From positions 62,001 through 126,000 of the forward strand of contig JBBHKE010003483.1 of the NCBI GenBank assembly GCA_037447655.1: a stretch of 64,000 nt of DNA, read 5' to 3'. Source of the stretch: Zygnema cylindricum. Taxonomy: Eukaryota > Streptophyta > Zygnematophyceae > Zygnematales > Zygnemataceae. Made by a program: the position numbers and the translations under genes. Within the stretch, counting starts at the first letter, position 1; every line of letters begins with the position of its first letter. The notes beneath the pieces were generated by a model. It had not been told where the DNA came from, made no database searches, and saw nothing but the letters and a program-made list of their open reading frames with translations. Below are positions 1 to 12,277 of this stretch, piece by piece.

Positions 1-146
1 GTACATAAAGTACACCGGCAGTTGTACTTTTACGTACGGAACTGAAATCTGATTGGTTCCGTACATCAGTAGATAGAGTCTGTGAGAGAGATAGGACTTA
101 GAAAAATTAGAAGATAGGACCCTCTCTCCCAGAGAGCTTATGTTTT
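1..146 (+). repeat. Fragment of a copia LTR (A/B family)
   Basis: Near-identical to the middle of the LTRs of elements A and B (compare 50690-50820): the GTACACCGGC motif, the ATTGGTTCCGTACATCAGTA stretch and the CTCTCTCCCAGAGAGCTT palindrome occur in the same order. It begins at the window edge and stops abruptly where C-type LTR sequence begins, so it is truncated on the right and possibly longer on the left. Confidence 0.85.
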
Positions 147-836
147 GATCTGACGGCCGACATTGTAGCCCCCACGCGAAGTGAGCTTTTGGCGGCATTC
201 GGAGATTGCGTCACGCGGGCCACGTGGCGCCACGTTATTTGATACTAGAGAACATGGGAGGAGGAACCATGGCTCTCGATTTGACAGGTGACACCTTGTA
301 TAACATGTCGTACAATATCCGTATAATAAGTACATCGCCCATTGTACCTTCTTGTACTATAAAGTGTTCCTATTGGATTAGGGTTTAGTAGTAGGTAGTC
401 GTGAGTAGGCAGACCAAGACTTAATGATATTTAGGTACCTCTCTCTAAGAGAGCTTGTAACTATAAAGGTCATCTTTGACCAGCCATAACTTAATGCTCG
501 GGTGAGCAAATTCAATGATTCTTTTTGCTGCGAACTCAGGGGAGTCCAAGCTACACAAGGGTGTAGTCGGTCATAGTCTTTTCGTGGCAGGGTGGCACAT
601 ATTCAGTGGGAAAGTCAAAGTGGGGAATATTGTCCAAAACACATATTCAAACTTTGCATTCTGTGGTGGAACTGAGCACACAGAAGGTCTTCTCTTCACA
701 GGGGTGAAGGTGTATTGGGGTTCTAATTGTCAAGGGATCATTCATTTGGGTTTATATCAACTTGGAGTCGACACTATCTAGATTAGCTTTTGTTGGATCT
801 GCGAATTTTGTGGGCAATGGAGCCCATAGAATTTCA
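147..836 (+). repeat. Fragment of a copia LTR (C family)
   Basis: Matches the 3' two thirds of the element C LTRs (22160-22868 and 25220-25929), including the CTCTCTAAGAGAGCTT palindrome, the TGATTCTTTTTGCTGCGAAC stretch and the terminus ending in ATTTCA at 836. It lacks the 5' third and no internal region follows. The junction with the A/B-type fragment at 146/147 may be a recombination between LTR families. Confidence 0.75.
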
Positions 837-1099
837 CACCCGAATCCGTTTCGGATCTGATGCGGGCAGTCGGGTAATAGTCAGGTACAAATTCGGTTGC
901 TAGATTGCGACCTCTGGGCCGACTCCACCTTTGACTTTAATTGTCAAAGAATCGGCTGAAACGGTAGCCAAATTGTAGCGCAGAAAAAAGAATGGGGGAA
1001 ATCGCTACACCGTGCGAATCTTCTAGAATAAATGAGAATAACAGTTCCAGTTGTGTGGCGTTGCGCAGTTTATTTGTCGTTTTGTCTGATTTGTTTAAT

Positions 1100-2265
1100 G
1101 TTGTTTCAATCTAGTACTTTGGCGAACATGTTTGTTAAGCGCGTCTGTTTCGGCGCCTGTGAGTAGTGAGTAAGGGTACAACCCCATGTGGCTAAGGGTA
1201 TTTTCGCATGTGCTAAAGTTACAGTTATTCTCTGTCGTTTTCCTCCATAACTTAGAAAAATACGAGAAAATCTACATCCGTACCAAAAAACTGAAATTAA
1301 CACCGTACAAGTTGCGTTACCTTGAAACTTTTTGTGTACTGCAGTTTGTCGTCTAGTGCGATGCCATTTGTCGTCTAGCGCATTTCGACCCACTTTCGCG
1401 TCCTTCCGGTTCATGTTCAAACTTTACATAAAATCAACTCGCGAGGTGATTTAAAAAAGTTCCATGAGGTGAGCGAAAAGGAATATGTTGTCGCACTTGT
1501 CGGAAGTTTTTTACAATTTTTGAGCGCGGAGTACCCAAAAAAAAAACCCACTACACGTTTCCAGCACGTGCGTACTGTTTTCTGGGCGCTGATTTCCGTA
1601 CAGGGACCGTGGAGGGGTCTCGACCAACCGACGCCATTTCGCAAAAGCGAAGTCCGTGAAAGCGCCTCTCTCCCTCTTCCTCTCCTGCTACCGCGTCTAT
1701 CTCACAATTCTTGCAATGAAAAACGTCAATAATGGTACTAAATGAAAGACCTCTAAAAACAATTTCTTTTTACTATATTTGGATGTATTTTGATGGCAAG
1801 TAGAGTGAGAAAAGACTAAAAAACAAAATCGGGAAACCATGGCGGAAAGTTTTAGAATTTGTGACGTCGACGCTGTCATAATTTGAGCGTGTCGTCAAAA
1901 TGTCACAAACCCTTAACATCTACAATGTCACAAGTAGCTAGACCTCTACAACCGTCGCTATTTTGTAAATGTCATCAATTGTCGCGAGTTTTGTAGTCGT
2001 CTACAATTGTCACTAATTATACCCACGTCTACATCCGTCACAATCTAAAGTAGCGATTTGATTTCTTTACATACGAATGCTCTGAAAGTAGTACGGAGAA
2101 TCTCGCTAAAAACAAAGTTACAAGACTAGAGTTTCGGTTACATGTGAAAGTACCCTAAATAAGGGTATTTTTCCGTCGTTTTCCTTTAAAACTTAGCGCC
2201 TTAAAGTTGCAACCATATGAAAAATCTCAAAATTGTAGAGTATTATTTGCGCCATCCTTGAAATT
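1100..2265 (+). repeat. Dispersed/tandem repeat R, first unit
   Basis: Non-coding. The same order of blocks (GTCGTTTTCCTCC, CGTACCAAAAAA, TTTGTCGTCTAGCGCATTTC, GAGGTGATTT, a run of A then CCCACT, CGTGGAGGGGTCTCGACC, CGAAGTCCGTGAAAGCGCC) recurs at 3150-3558 joined to 9992-10440. The start of a further unit begins near 2160. Blocks of it also occur at 52545-53265. I see no coding capacity or termini that classify it. The 263 bases before it (837-1099) show nothing recognisable. Confidence 0.7.
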
Positions 2266-3093
2266 TAGTGTTGGGTATCGAGGACCATTTGCCGATATTC
2301 GATATGTATCGAATTTCAGGTACCCGATAATCGATATATCGCTTTGATATATCGAAAAGCTAAATATTGCGATATATCACCGATAAATCACCGTATTGCC
2401 GATATATCGAGGCTTTTTTAAAAAAAATATATATATATATATATAAATATATATATGCATGTATATATATATAGTTATATATGTATAAATATTCTTACTA
2501 CACAATTTCAGATGAATTTTCCAACTCTACTATTTCCATATGTGGAAGCAGTTCAATGTCATTATCCTCTTCACCTCCCATGCTGCCTCCCATCCCTTGG
2601 GAATCCATGAAGAAAACTAAAAGCCTTTGTATAATACTAATTTAATGTAACATTTCTATAATACTAGTCGCTGGAATGGATAAGTAGTAATGGCTACCAA
2701 TCTGCTTGCAGATTGGTAGGTATTGCTGCCTGAAAGCCTAAAACGAACAATCTGCTAATTTTTTCTTTAACATCATATTTTTACTTAATTAGTGTGAACT
2801 TTTCGTATGTGAGTAATTATATGAATTACAGAATTAGTACTTTTTTGTCGGTTACATTTTACGGCGTCTACCTTTTAAGTCACATAATAAAAATCACGTC
2901 GTACGTGGCGTATCAAACAATTTGTCTTTTTCGCTAAAATAACATATTATATAAAATATTAAATTTAAAAAATAATGTATATCGCGATGTATATTGGTCC
3001 CGGTACAAGATATCGATGAGTATGCTCGATCGATATTCGATATATCGATAATCGAAATTATCGCGATGTGAGTTTACCCGATACCCAACACTA
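2266..3093. mobile_element. Non-autonomous hAT-like element (828 bp)
   Basis: Perfect 15-bp terminal inverted repeats (TAGTGTTGGGTATCG at 2266; its complement ends at 3093) are flanked by the perfect 8-bp direct repeat TTGAAATT (2258-2265 and 3094-3101). An 8-bp TSD and TAGTG-type ends are characteristic of the hAT superfamily. The subterminal regions are full of CGATATATCG-like palindromes. The interior is AT-rich, with a (TA)n stretch near 2430-2475 and no transposase. It lies inside an R-family repeat. Confidence 0.85.
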
Positions 3094-3101
3094 TTGAAAT
3101 T

Positions 3102-3558
3102 AGGATGTACGAAAAGTTGTCGTCTTGTGTTTTTTCGACCCACTATCACTTCATTTTCAAACTTAGGGCACTTTCCCATGTGATAAAGTTTGGGTTTTTT
3201 TTTGTCGTTTTTCTCCAAAACTTAGCCCTCAACGAGAAAATCCGCAGCCGTACCAAAAAAATGAAATTACCACGAAACAATTTGCGTCACCTTAAAACTT
3301 TAAATGTACAACATTTTGTCATCTAGCGCATTTCAACCCACCTTCGCGCCTCCCCAGCTCATCTCCAAACTTCTACTCAAATCACCCCCCGAGGTGATTT
3401 TAACTAAAGTTTCATGATGGGAACGAATAGGCAGATGTTGTCGCATGAGGCGAAGGTTTCTAAAAAATATTATCCGCGGAGTACCAAAAAAAAAACCCAC
3501 TGGACGTTTACAACCTGTGCGTGACTTTTTTCCATGCGCTTTTTTCCATACAGGGGCC
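3102..3558 (+). repeat. Repeat R, second unit, part before element A
   Basis: Homologous to 1150-1605. It is broken at 3558 by insertion of element A and resumes at 9992, where CGTGGAAGGGTCTCGAC matches 1608 onward. The unit at 1100-2265 therefore serves as the empty-site reference for element A. Confidence 0.75.
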
Positions 3559-4600
3559 TGAAACTCTGAGACCTCCATAAGTCCTCAGAGTAGACAGCTT
3601 CCAAGAAGCCTCTAGGATAATCCTGACCCCTTTGTGTTCCAGCAAAAATAACTGCCACCCTGGCAGACAAAAACCCTGACCACCCGCACCCCTGTGAAGA
3701 CAAGACTCCCCTGAGTCGGTAGCAAAAAGAATCTCTGAATTTGCTCCCCTGAGCAGTAAGTTATGGGGGGTCAAAGTTGACCTTTTGTACAGAAGCTCTT
3801 TGGGAGAGGGGGTCCTATCTTCTAATTTTTCTAAGTCCTATCTCTCTCACAGACTCTATCTACTGATGTACGGAACCAATCAGAATTGAGTTCCGTACGT
3901 AAAAGTACAGCCGCCGGTGTACTTTATGTACGGTCATTGTACGACATGGCCTAAATGTCGACACATGTCAAATCCGGATTCGGTGACATAATCTCCGGAG
4001 ATTCTACAATCCAACGGAATTTCGCCACGCGTCATTCGATGTGGCGATGGCCACAAACCGCCGAAATCTTCCTCCGCGATCTCGGCGCTAATCCCGGCCG
4101 TCCGATTAAATTCAGATTCAATCGTAGCCGTAATAAATACATGCGCGGTATTTATTTCACTTCCGAAACAAATGCGCGGTATTGATTCGTAATCCGTACC
4201 GTCATCCGTACCGGATCTATGTATCCCGTAATCCGTAACAGTTAAATGAATTATCGTACGTATACAAATTTAAATTATTATCAAACTATATAGTACGTAA
4301 TACTATTGCTAGACTTAACGGCTAAGGCTACCAGCTATTACCTATCTGCCGGCCGGTAGGTACAAGGATCAAATCCTGCCACCGGCACATACCTTTTAAA
4401 TAAATAAATAAACCCTAGTAGAAAATTCCTGTAAACCTCAGGATAGCCAAGGTAGCCATGGCTCTAGCTTCCTCTCCAATTTCTCAGTGACTGCGACAAG
4501 TTTGAGATTTGGAGAGAGAAGTTAGAGGTAGACTGCCTCGGCTTCTTTCTATATTTCTATTTAGACCTAGAAAATACTAATAAATCCATTAGTTTCTACA
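3559..4600 (-). repeat. 3' LTR of element A
   Basis: 1042 bp, paired with 8950-9991. It starts (minus strand) with TGTAGAAACT directly after the polypurine tract and ends TCA at 3559. An antisense tRNA-like stretch (ends near 4315-4390, GGATCAAATCC) lies inside it. Confidence 0.95.
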
Positions 4601-4613
4601 CTCCCCTTATTTT
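4601..4613 (-). promoter_or_regulatory. Polypurine tract of element A
   Basis: On the minus strand AAATAAGGGGAG abuts the 3' LTR. Such tracts prime plus-strand DNA synthesis in LTR retrotransposons. The pol stop codon (TAG, 4614-4616) lies immediately upstream. Confidence 0.85.
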
Positions 4614-7600
4614 CTAGTCAATCTTAAATTTCAGACCACACTTCTCCCTGCAAAAAATTAGCTTAGGGGAAGGCACAGGTTTGGTCATCATATCTGCTAC
4701 CATCTCACTATCTGGTCTGTACTCTAAACTGATTATTTTGTTTTCTACTTTCTCTCTAACAAAGCTGAGTCTGGTGTCCATGTGTTTGGCTTTAAAATGG
4801 TGTTTAGGATTGGCAGAAATAGCGATTGCTGCCTGATTATCACAAAATATTTTCTGCACACCACTCTTAAGGTGACCAAGCTCACCAAGCAAAGACTTGA
4901 CCCACATCAATTCTTTTACAGCAGAGCAAGAGGCCATATACTCAGCCTCCATGGTGGACTGAGCAATAACCTTTTGCTGTTTGCTACTCCAACAGCAAGC
5001 CCCATCACCCACATATAATACATATCCAGAAGTACATCTCCTCATCGGAGCATCACCATAACTGGCATCACTCCAAGTAGTGATGTCAGTATTCTCCCCA
5101 CCCAAATGCAACCATAGATCTCTAGTTCCTACCAAATATCTAAGGACTCTCTTAGCTGCCTCCCAATCCTTCTTAGTGGGAGCATTTAGACTTCTACTCA
5201 GCACTCCCACAGCTGCAGCTAAATCCGGCCGGGTACAATTCATAAAGTAGATTAGACTTCGCACTACTTGCCTGTAAGGAATAGTCTGCATGAACTTCTG
5301 TTCATCAGGAGATAATTCCTCGTCTAAGACTATGACTCCTTCTTCCTCACTCCCCTCACTTCCCTTCTTCAACTCTATTAGAGTTGTACAACTATTAGCT
5401 TTATCCATTTGAAGTTTTTCAAGCATGTTCCCTATTGCTTCCTTTTAAGTCAGTCTTATAATTTTCCTTTTTCGGTCTCTCTCTACTTGAATTCCCAAAA
5501 TATATCTTGCTTCTCCCATATCCTTCATTTCAAATCTCCCCTTAAGATCGGTTTTTAAGTTTGTTAATTTTTTCCATTGATTTACTTAAAACAAGCAAAT
5601 CATCAACATAAATTGCAATAGATATAAAACCTTCCTCATCTTCGAAAACATAGATTAAGTGATCTGAGCTGATATGAATATATCCCAAACCGGTAAGAAA
5701 CTCATCAAGCTTCTTATTCCATTTTCGAGGTGCCTGTTTCAAACCATAAAGAGATTTAATCAGCCGGCATACCTTACTCTCCTCTCCTTCCTCCACAAAA
5801 CCTTGGGGTTGTCGCATGAAGATCTCTTCCAATTCTCCATGCAAAAAGGTTGTCTTGATGTCCATCTGATGCACTTCCATGTCTTCCGCCGCTCCTAAAC
5901 TGAGAAGTATGCGGATGGAGGGAAATCTGACCACCGGGGCAAAGGTTTCCTCGTAGTCAATTCCTTCCTTTTGTGTAAATCCTTTTGCCACTAATCTGGC
6001 CTTGTAGCGTTCGATTGTGTTATCTGGGTTCAGTTTTAATTTGAAAACCCACTTACAACCGATTGGTTTTCGGTTAGGTGGACAGTCCACCAGCTCCCAA
6101 GTATCGGCTGCCATGATTGAAGCCATCTCCTCATTATGGTTGTCTTCCACCGGTTTCTTTCTGGACAAGTCATCGCCTCTCTATAAGATTGAGGTTCATC
6201 TTGATGAGATAGTTTAGTTACCTTGTTATTAACCTGTTTTTCTTGCAGTCTTTTGCTACTTCTCCTCCCCCCCTCAAAGTCTGATGCCGGAATAGATGGT
6301 TCTCGTGGATTCTTTCGAACAAACTCGGCTTCTCCCCTATCCCTTGATTCCGAATCAATTTCCACCACGTCTTCCGCTTCGAGTAGAGTTGTCACTGGAG
6401 TTTCCACAGCCGAGTCCTTTTCGGTCTGATTTGTTCCTGCAAGAATGTCATCTTCTCTAAAACCTGGATAGTTAGGAAGCTCAAAGTCATCGGAATTTTC
6501 TGACTCAAATCTGATTTTTACTGACTTTGTATATTTGAAGGGATCCACAGACTTTCCTTCATCCATTACTACTAGATGCTTTACTAAGATTATATCTTCC
6601 CTTTTTAAATCATAAACTCTATATCCTTTAACATCTTCATCATATCCTAATAAGTATCCCGGTTTTCCTTTAGGATCTAGCTTCCAATTAGACCGATCAG
6701 TTTCTAGACTGAAAACTTGACTGCCGAAAACCTTTAAGTGAGATATGTCTGGTTTCCGGCCTGTCCATCTCTCATAAGGTGTTTGATCTTTTATAGTTGA
6801 AGTAAGAACTCTATTCTTGAGGTAATTAGCACAGTTCATTGCTTCTGCCCAAAACCTTTTTCCTATCTTTTTATCTGACAACATACTTCTAGCACTATCA
6901 CTTAGTGTTCTATTTAACCTTTCAGCTACCCCATTCTGTTCCGGATTTTCTGGAACTGTCTTTTGGTGTTGAACCCCATCTTCCCTCAGAAAATCCTCAA
7001 ACTGGTTAGAAGTATACTCTCCACCATTGTCACTCTTTACTCTCTTGATTGGAGTTTCATGGAGTTTTTCGCTCCATGCTTTATATTGTCTAATACAATC
7101 CTCAGCTTCGGACTTGTTTTTCAAAAAATATACCCGGGAATACCGAGACCAATCATCAGTTATAGTCATCATAAATCTCTTCCCCCCCGGTGAGGGCACT
7201 CTAGCCGGTCCCCAAATATCTGTGTGTACTAGATCTAGAAGTTTTTCTCCCTTATAGGTGGCTGTTTTAGGAAAGGGTAATCTGTGTGCTTTACCTTGTG
7301 CACATCCACTACAATCACTTATATCATCACTCTCACTGAACTGAATCCCTTCCACCACTCCCATCTTTTTCATCTCTCTTAACTTATCTAGATTCACATG
7401 CCCAAGCCTCTTATGCCACATCATAATATCATGAACACCAGCATAGTAAAGTTTCTTCTTTTCATTACTTAAGATCAGCCTAAACATCCCATGGCTACCT
7501 TTCTCAGCAATGAAATAGATATCATCCTCAAAACTAGCAGTAAAGACTCCTTCCCTAGTGCAAGTAAAAAAACCCTTATCATCTAATACTGATGTAGAGA

Positions 7601-8969
7601 TAAGATTTTTGTTCAGCTCCGGAATAAACAATACATCGGAGAATGTTAATATGGATGTCTTTCCTTCTACTAACACTTTTAGATCTACCGATCCTACAAG
7701 AGTAGTGGTGACTATCCTCCCATCCCCGTACTCTATCTCTACGGTGGGAATCTTTCTTATCTTAGTGAACAGGTGTCTATCCTTACACATGTGCATGGAG
7801 GCACCTGAATCTACAATCCAGCCTGCTTCACCTTTCAATCCACCGTAAGCACATTTCTGCCTCCGTGGAATTTCGACCTCATTTTTCGCCTCCAACTCCT
7901 CATCCAAAATGAGCTCATCGTCCTCGTCCTCGGATTCAGCCTCAAGTACTTGTGTCACAAGGGCCTTTTTCTTTCCTCTCGGGGTACCACCGGTCTGCCC
8001 CTCCTTTAACCGAAGCTCGGTTAGCTTAGTGCACTCTGCCATATAGTGCCCCGGTTTCTTACAAAAATGACATAGACCTTTGGGAGCCCTTGGTTCGAAC
8101 TCATCTGCCTGTTTTTTCTGCTCCCTACCCCCATAATTTCCGACCGGTTTTCGGGAATCCCTGTTCCTCCAATCAGTGGCTGTTGCCAAGGCTTGGCCAC
8201 TCTTTCCTCCCCTTCGGATCTCAATTGTATTCTCTTGAACGAGAATCATCCCTACCACTGAGTTCCATATCCACCTTGAGTCAGGCAAGTCCTGCACACA
8301 GTACACTATGTTCACGAACTCATCAGGTAACTTCATCAGTAAACAGTTAACCTTTTCTTTTTCACTAAAGGCTTTTCCCGCACTCTCTAGCTCCATGAAG
8401 AGTGTAGCAAGCTCATTGCAAAAATCCAACATATTTCCCCCTTTGTATACATACTCCTTAACTTTCTGATCAGCCAACTGTTGTTGCTGAATCGTACCAC
8501 TTCGGTACATCTCTATGAGAGCCATCCAAAGATCAGATGCCCTTTCTACCTGCAAATGAGGACATGCAAGTCCTTGAGTGAGATGGCGTAGGATGAAGTG
8601 CTTTGCCGCCATATTGTTGAAGTCCTAGGTTTCAGTATCATTCTCCTCATTCCTCGGAATAGGTGACATGAATGTGGAACCAGTTGCTATTGGTGTGGTC
8701 GTCTCCTTCTCCTTTCCTTTGTCCACCACCTCTCCTTCCTTTGTTTCCTCCGTTGAAGGTGGGTCCTCTTTCCTGGTGAATCTGGTTCCTCCAAACCCTG
8801 GAGGAATTCCAAGACTTGATGGACGCCCCAACCGTCCACTCACTATCCCCCAAAACCTTTTTTCGCATAGAGCTCCTATCATCATACTTTCACAGTATAT
8901 GGAGCCAGTTCCATTAAATATTGGTACTCTAGAGGGTGGGCCCATAACCTGAAACTCTGAGACCTCCAT
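4614..8969 (-). pseudogene. gag-pol of element A, disabled
   Basis: Originally a single gag-pol frame. The first candidate start is an ATG inside the 5' LTR (8969); a second in-frame ATG lies in the primer-binding site (8945). Numbered from the ATG at 8612: CCHC zinc knuckle at residues 181-194 (CHFCKKPGHYMAEC), protease DSG at 268-270, integrase zinc ligands H400/H405/C434/C437, and catalytic D465, D528, E564, i.e. D,D(35)E. RT follows with LYGLKQAP and YVDD, then RNase H with WSDASYGD, QSTMEAEY and DNQAA. Lesions compared with copy B: Trp to TAG in gag (8622-8624), a 1-base deletion near 6135, a 1-base insertion near 5560, and Gln to TAA near 5441. B lacks all four. One Glu codon is also missing in RT. 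Confidence 0.93.
8935..8949 (-). promoter_or_regulatory. Primer-binding site (internal initiator tRNA-Met) of element A
   Basis: GGTTATGGGCCCACC directly follows the 5' LTR on the minus strand. It is the reverse complement of the anticodon stem-loop of plant-type initiator tRNA-Met (GGUGGGCCCAUAACC) rather than of the usual 3' CCA end. Drosophila copia and yeast Ty5 are known to prime from such an internal tRNA fragment. The ATG inside the site is in frame with gag. Confidence 0.85.
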
Positions 8970-9991
8970 AAGTCCTCAGAGTAGACAGCTTCCAAGAAGC
9001 CTCTAGGATAATCCTGACCCCTTTGTGTTCCAGCAAAAATAACTGCCACCCTGGCAGACAAAAACCCTGACCACCTGCACCCCTGTGAAGACAAGACTCC
9101 CTTGAGTCGGTAGCAAAAAGAATCTCTGAATTTGCTCCCCTGAGCAGTAAGTTATGGGGGGTCAAAGTTGACCTTTTGTACAGAAGCTCTCTGGGAGAGG
9201 GGGTCCTATCTTCTAATTTTTCGAAGTCCTATCTCTCTCACAGACTCTATCTACTGATGTACGGAACCAATCAGAATTGAGTTCCGTACGTAAAAGTACA
9301 GCCGCCGGTGTACTTTATGTACGGTCATTGTACGACATGGCCTAAATGTCGACACATGTCAAATCCGGATTCGGTGACATAATCTCCGGAGATTCTACAA
9401 TCCAACGGAATTTCGCCACGCGTCATCCGATGTGGCGATGGCCACAAACCGCCGAAATCTTCCTCCGCGATCTCGGCGCTAATCCCGGCCGTCCGATTAA
9501 ATTCAGATTCAATCGTAGCCGTAATAAATACATGCGCGGTATTTATTTCACTTCCGAAACAAATGCGCGGTATTGATTCGTAATCCGTACCGTCATCCGT
9601 ACCGGATCTATGTATCCCGTAATCCGTAACAGTTAAATGAATTATCTTACGTATACAAATTTAAATTATTATCAAACTATATAGTACGTAATACTACTGC
9701 TAGACTTAACGGCTAAGGCTACCAGCTATTACCTATCTGCCGGCTGGTAGGTACAAGGATCAAATCCTGCCACCGGCACATACCTTTTAAATAAATAAAT
9801 AAACCCTAGTAGAAAATTCCCGTAAACCTCAGGATAGCCAAGGTAGCCATGGCTCTAGCTTCCTCTCCAATTTCTCAGTGACTGCGACAAGTTTGAGATT
9901 TGGAGAGAGAAGTTAGAGGTAGACTGCCTCGGCTTCTTTCTATATTTCTATTTAGACCTAGAAAATACTAATAAATCCATTAGTTTCTACA
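8950..9991 (-). repeat. 5' LTR of element A
   Basis: 1042 bp. It carries the upstream promoter region and, 21 bases before its 3' end, the in-frame ATG at 8967-8969 that can start gag. It begins TGTAGAAACT at 9991. Confidence 0.95.
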
Positions 9992-10960
9992 GGGCCGTGG
10001 AAGGGTCTCGACTAACGGACGCCATTTTGCAAAAGCGAAGTCCGTGAAAGCGCCTCTCTCTATCTCCCTCTCCCACTACCGCTTCTATCTCACATTTCTT
10101 GCAATGAAAAACGTCAATAATGGTATCAAATGAAAGATCTCTAAAAACGATTTATTTAGACTAACTTTGGGCTTATTTTGATGGCAAGTAGAGTGAGAAA
10201 GCCTTAAAAAAAAAATCGGGAAATCATGGCGGAAAGTTTTAGAATTAGTAACGTCGAAGCTATCGTAATTGAGCGTGACGCCAAAGTGTCACAAGCCCAA
10301 AACATCTACAATGACACAAGTAACGAGACGTCTACAACTATCGTTATTTTGTAAACGTCATCAATTATCGCAAGTTTTGTAGTCGTCTACAGCTGTCACA
10401 ATTTACACCCACGTCTACATCCGCCACAACCACACGCGACGTGCGACCTTTGATGTTTTGTTTGTTGTTTTTTGTATTTTCGATTTCCCTTATCCTTTCT
10501 ATTTTTGTTGTTTTATTTGATTTCCTTTTTGTTTATTCCCCTCATGTGTTCTTTCAGTTTTAGAATGCTACTTCATTTTGTTCACGTGGACTCCGGATGG
10601 GTTTACCATCGCTTTTTAATAAAGCCTTTTTTTATATCTAGTAACGATTTCATTCTTCGTGAATGCTTTGAAGGTGTCTGAAATTCTTCACTAAAACAAA
10701 ATATAGACAAGTTCGGTACATGGGAGTGCCATTATCTTGAAGCACTCGTGATAAATAAAACAAAGTAAAACCTCTTTAACAAATAGAGAAACATATTCTC
10801 ACGTGAATTTTTTTCATAAAATTTTGATGACCAAAAAAAGTAAAGGGTTCTCTGTTTTTGTCAGCTTGCATCTTGTAAAGTTTGTTTTTGTAGGGGTCTC
10901 AAAGCTGCAATGCCATTTTACGGAATGGTGAAAAATCCGTGAAGGCGCCACTGCAGCTCG
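9992..10960 (+). repeat. Repeat R, second unit, continuation after element A
   Basis: Resumes the unit broken at 3558 and runs parallel to 1608-2160. It is interrupted by a LINE tail (about 10455-10640), after which TAACGATTTCATTCTTCGTG continues the R sequence seen at 2052. The part 10750-10950 is also present at 52790-52980 (AACATATTCTCACGTG, TTGTAAAGTTTG and GTGAAAAATCCG blocks). Confidence 0.65.
10455..10640 (+). mobile_element. 5'-truncated LINE 3' tail
   Basis: Shares with 16535-16765 and the complement of 12278-12515 a T-rich 3' region that ends in GGTTTACCATCGC, then TTTTTAATAAAG. It starts within R sequence and has no coding part, as expected for a 5'-truncated non-LTR retrotransposon copy. 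Confidence 0.55.
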
Positions 10961-11793
10961 CCGCTCTCTCACCTTGTTCACCTTGCCTCTCCTTCACTCC
11001 AAATTCACTACTTCGCGACAATAATGGAGGAAGGCACAATGTTAAGGGCGCACGCACATGCGCAAACCAAGTCACGCTGGGAATAATCCAACAAATGGGC
11101 CAAAAAAACAGTTTTTTTATTTTGCACGGGCCTCAAAGGATTCTATGTCCATTCATGGTGACTAGATAGGAGAGGCAAACCCAGAAGTGTCTTGTTCAAC
11201 CATGGTAGGAAGGTTGTACGTCTACGATTTCATGCGTCGAAAACTAAAAAATATACAAGTTCCAATTTTAATGTATTGAGTGTGACTAAAATTGAGCAAA
11301 AAAAGGAGACAAATGTTCCATAAAGAAGAAGAAGTACAAGAGATTTAAACAGAAAGAAGCTTGCTCGCTTGTCAAATGACTGAAAGTATGTTTTATATCC
11401 TATATTATCCATGCAACTAAATTCCTCTTGTAGCAATCACTTTGCAAAAATTTCACCGACGACCTCCAATCACATGTGATTGGGAGTCTAAATGGTAGAA
11501 GGAGAGAAATTTAGGAAAAAAAAATGTAACGTTGTTGTGGAAATCCACACTTTTGCAAAAGTTCTTTCAATGGAGGGGAAGAGAGGGATTAACGCCAATT
11601 AGGTTTTTAAGACCTAAACTAATTATTGAAATTCAACCCGAGGGATATGTTTGCTTTTCGTCAAAGACTTTCAGACGAGACCATTTGTCACACATCAAGG
11701 TTCGACCAAAAGTAGAGATCACGACTCCTCAAATAAGACAAATCACGCTCCACGTCACCATCTTTTTCTAATCAAAGAAATTACAATTTATAA

Positions 11794-11829
<36 letters not shown>

Positions 11830-11976
11830 CAATCTTACAGCTCCACCAAATGTAATCCTTAAATTAGAGTAATTTAAATTAAAGGAATTACAACAATCCT
11901 TAAATGAGATCACTGCCTAAATGAGATCACTGCCTTTCTGTGGGAAATCCTCCTTGCCCATATTTTAGCTCACCCT
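10961..11976. other. No recognisable gene
   Basis: Short open frames only, none with a recognisable motif. A (TA)n microsatellite lies near 11800-11823. Nothing else is supportable. Confidence 0.5.
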
Positions 11977-12072
11977 AATACGGGTATTAGATTAATATGG
12001 GTATTAGATTAATATGGGCATTAGATTAATATGGGTATTAAATTAATATGGGTATTAAATTAATATGGGTAT
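11977..12072 (+). repeat. 17-bp tandem repeat, about six copies
   Basis: The unit ATGGGTATTAGATTAAT repeats with single-base variants (ACGGG, GGGCA, TTAAA forms). It is non-coding and minisatellite-like, at the entry to an AT-rich stretch. Confidence 0.85.
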
Positions 12073-12277
12073 AACATAAGATGTGCGTTTTTCGAACTCT
12101 ATGGACACTTGAGGCAAGGCACCCTAAAAAGGCATTAGTTTACATTATATATCATTTATATAATTATATTATATATGTTATTATATCATTATATCATTAT
12201 TATATCATAATTATATTATTATATCATTTATGTAATATATGCCTTATATATATTTACATTATTATATAATGAAAACT
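12073..12277. repeat. AT-rich ATTATAT-type low-complexity DNA
   Basis: Irregular repeats of TTATATCATTATATCA and related words. No gene. Confidence 0.7.

Larger units (their letters stand above)
3559..9991 (-). mobile_element. Full-length Ty1/copia LTR retrotransposon, element A
   Basis: 6433 bp on the minus strand with two 1042-bp LTRs that begin TGTAGAAACT and end TCA, and a 5-bp target duplication GGGCC (3554-3558 and 9992-9996). Domain order is gag, protease, integrase, RT, RNase H, which defines Ty1/copia. By eye the LTRs differ at about nine positions (~99% identity), so insertion is recent on a genomic scale. The coding region carries two frameshifts and two nonsense codons, so this copy cannot be autonomous. 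Element B at 44617-51051 is the same family in the opposite orientation. Confidence 0.95.

Noticed and set aside
8622-8624. In-frame TAG between gag segments of element A as a possible readthrough or recoding site
   Set aside because: Element B has Trp (TGG) at this position and a different stop elsewhere, so the TAG is a mutation and not a conserved recoding signal.
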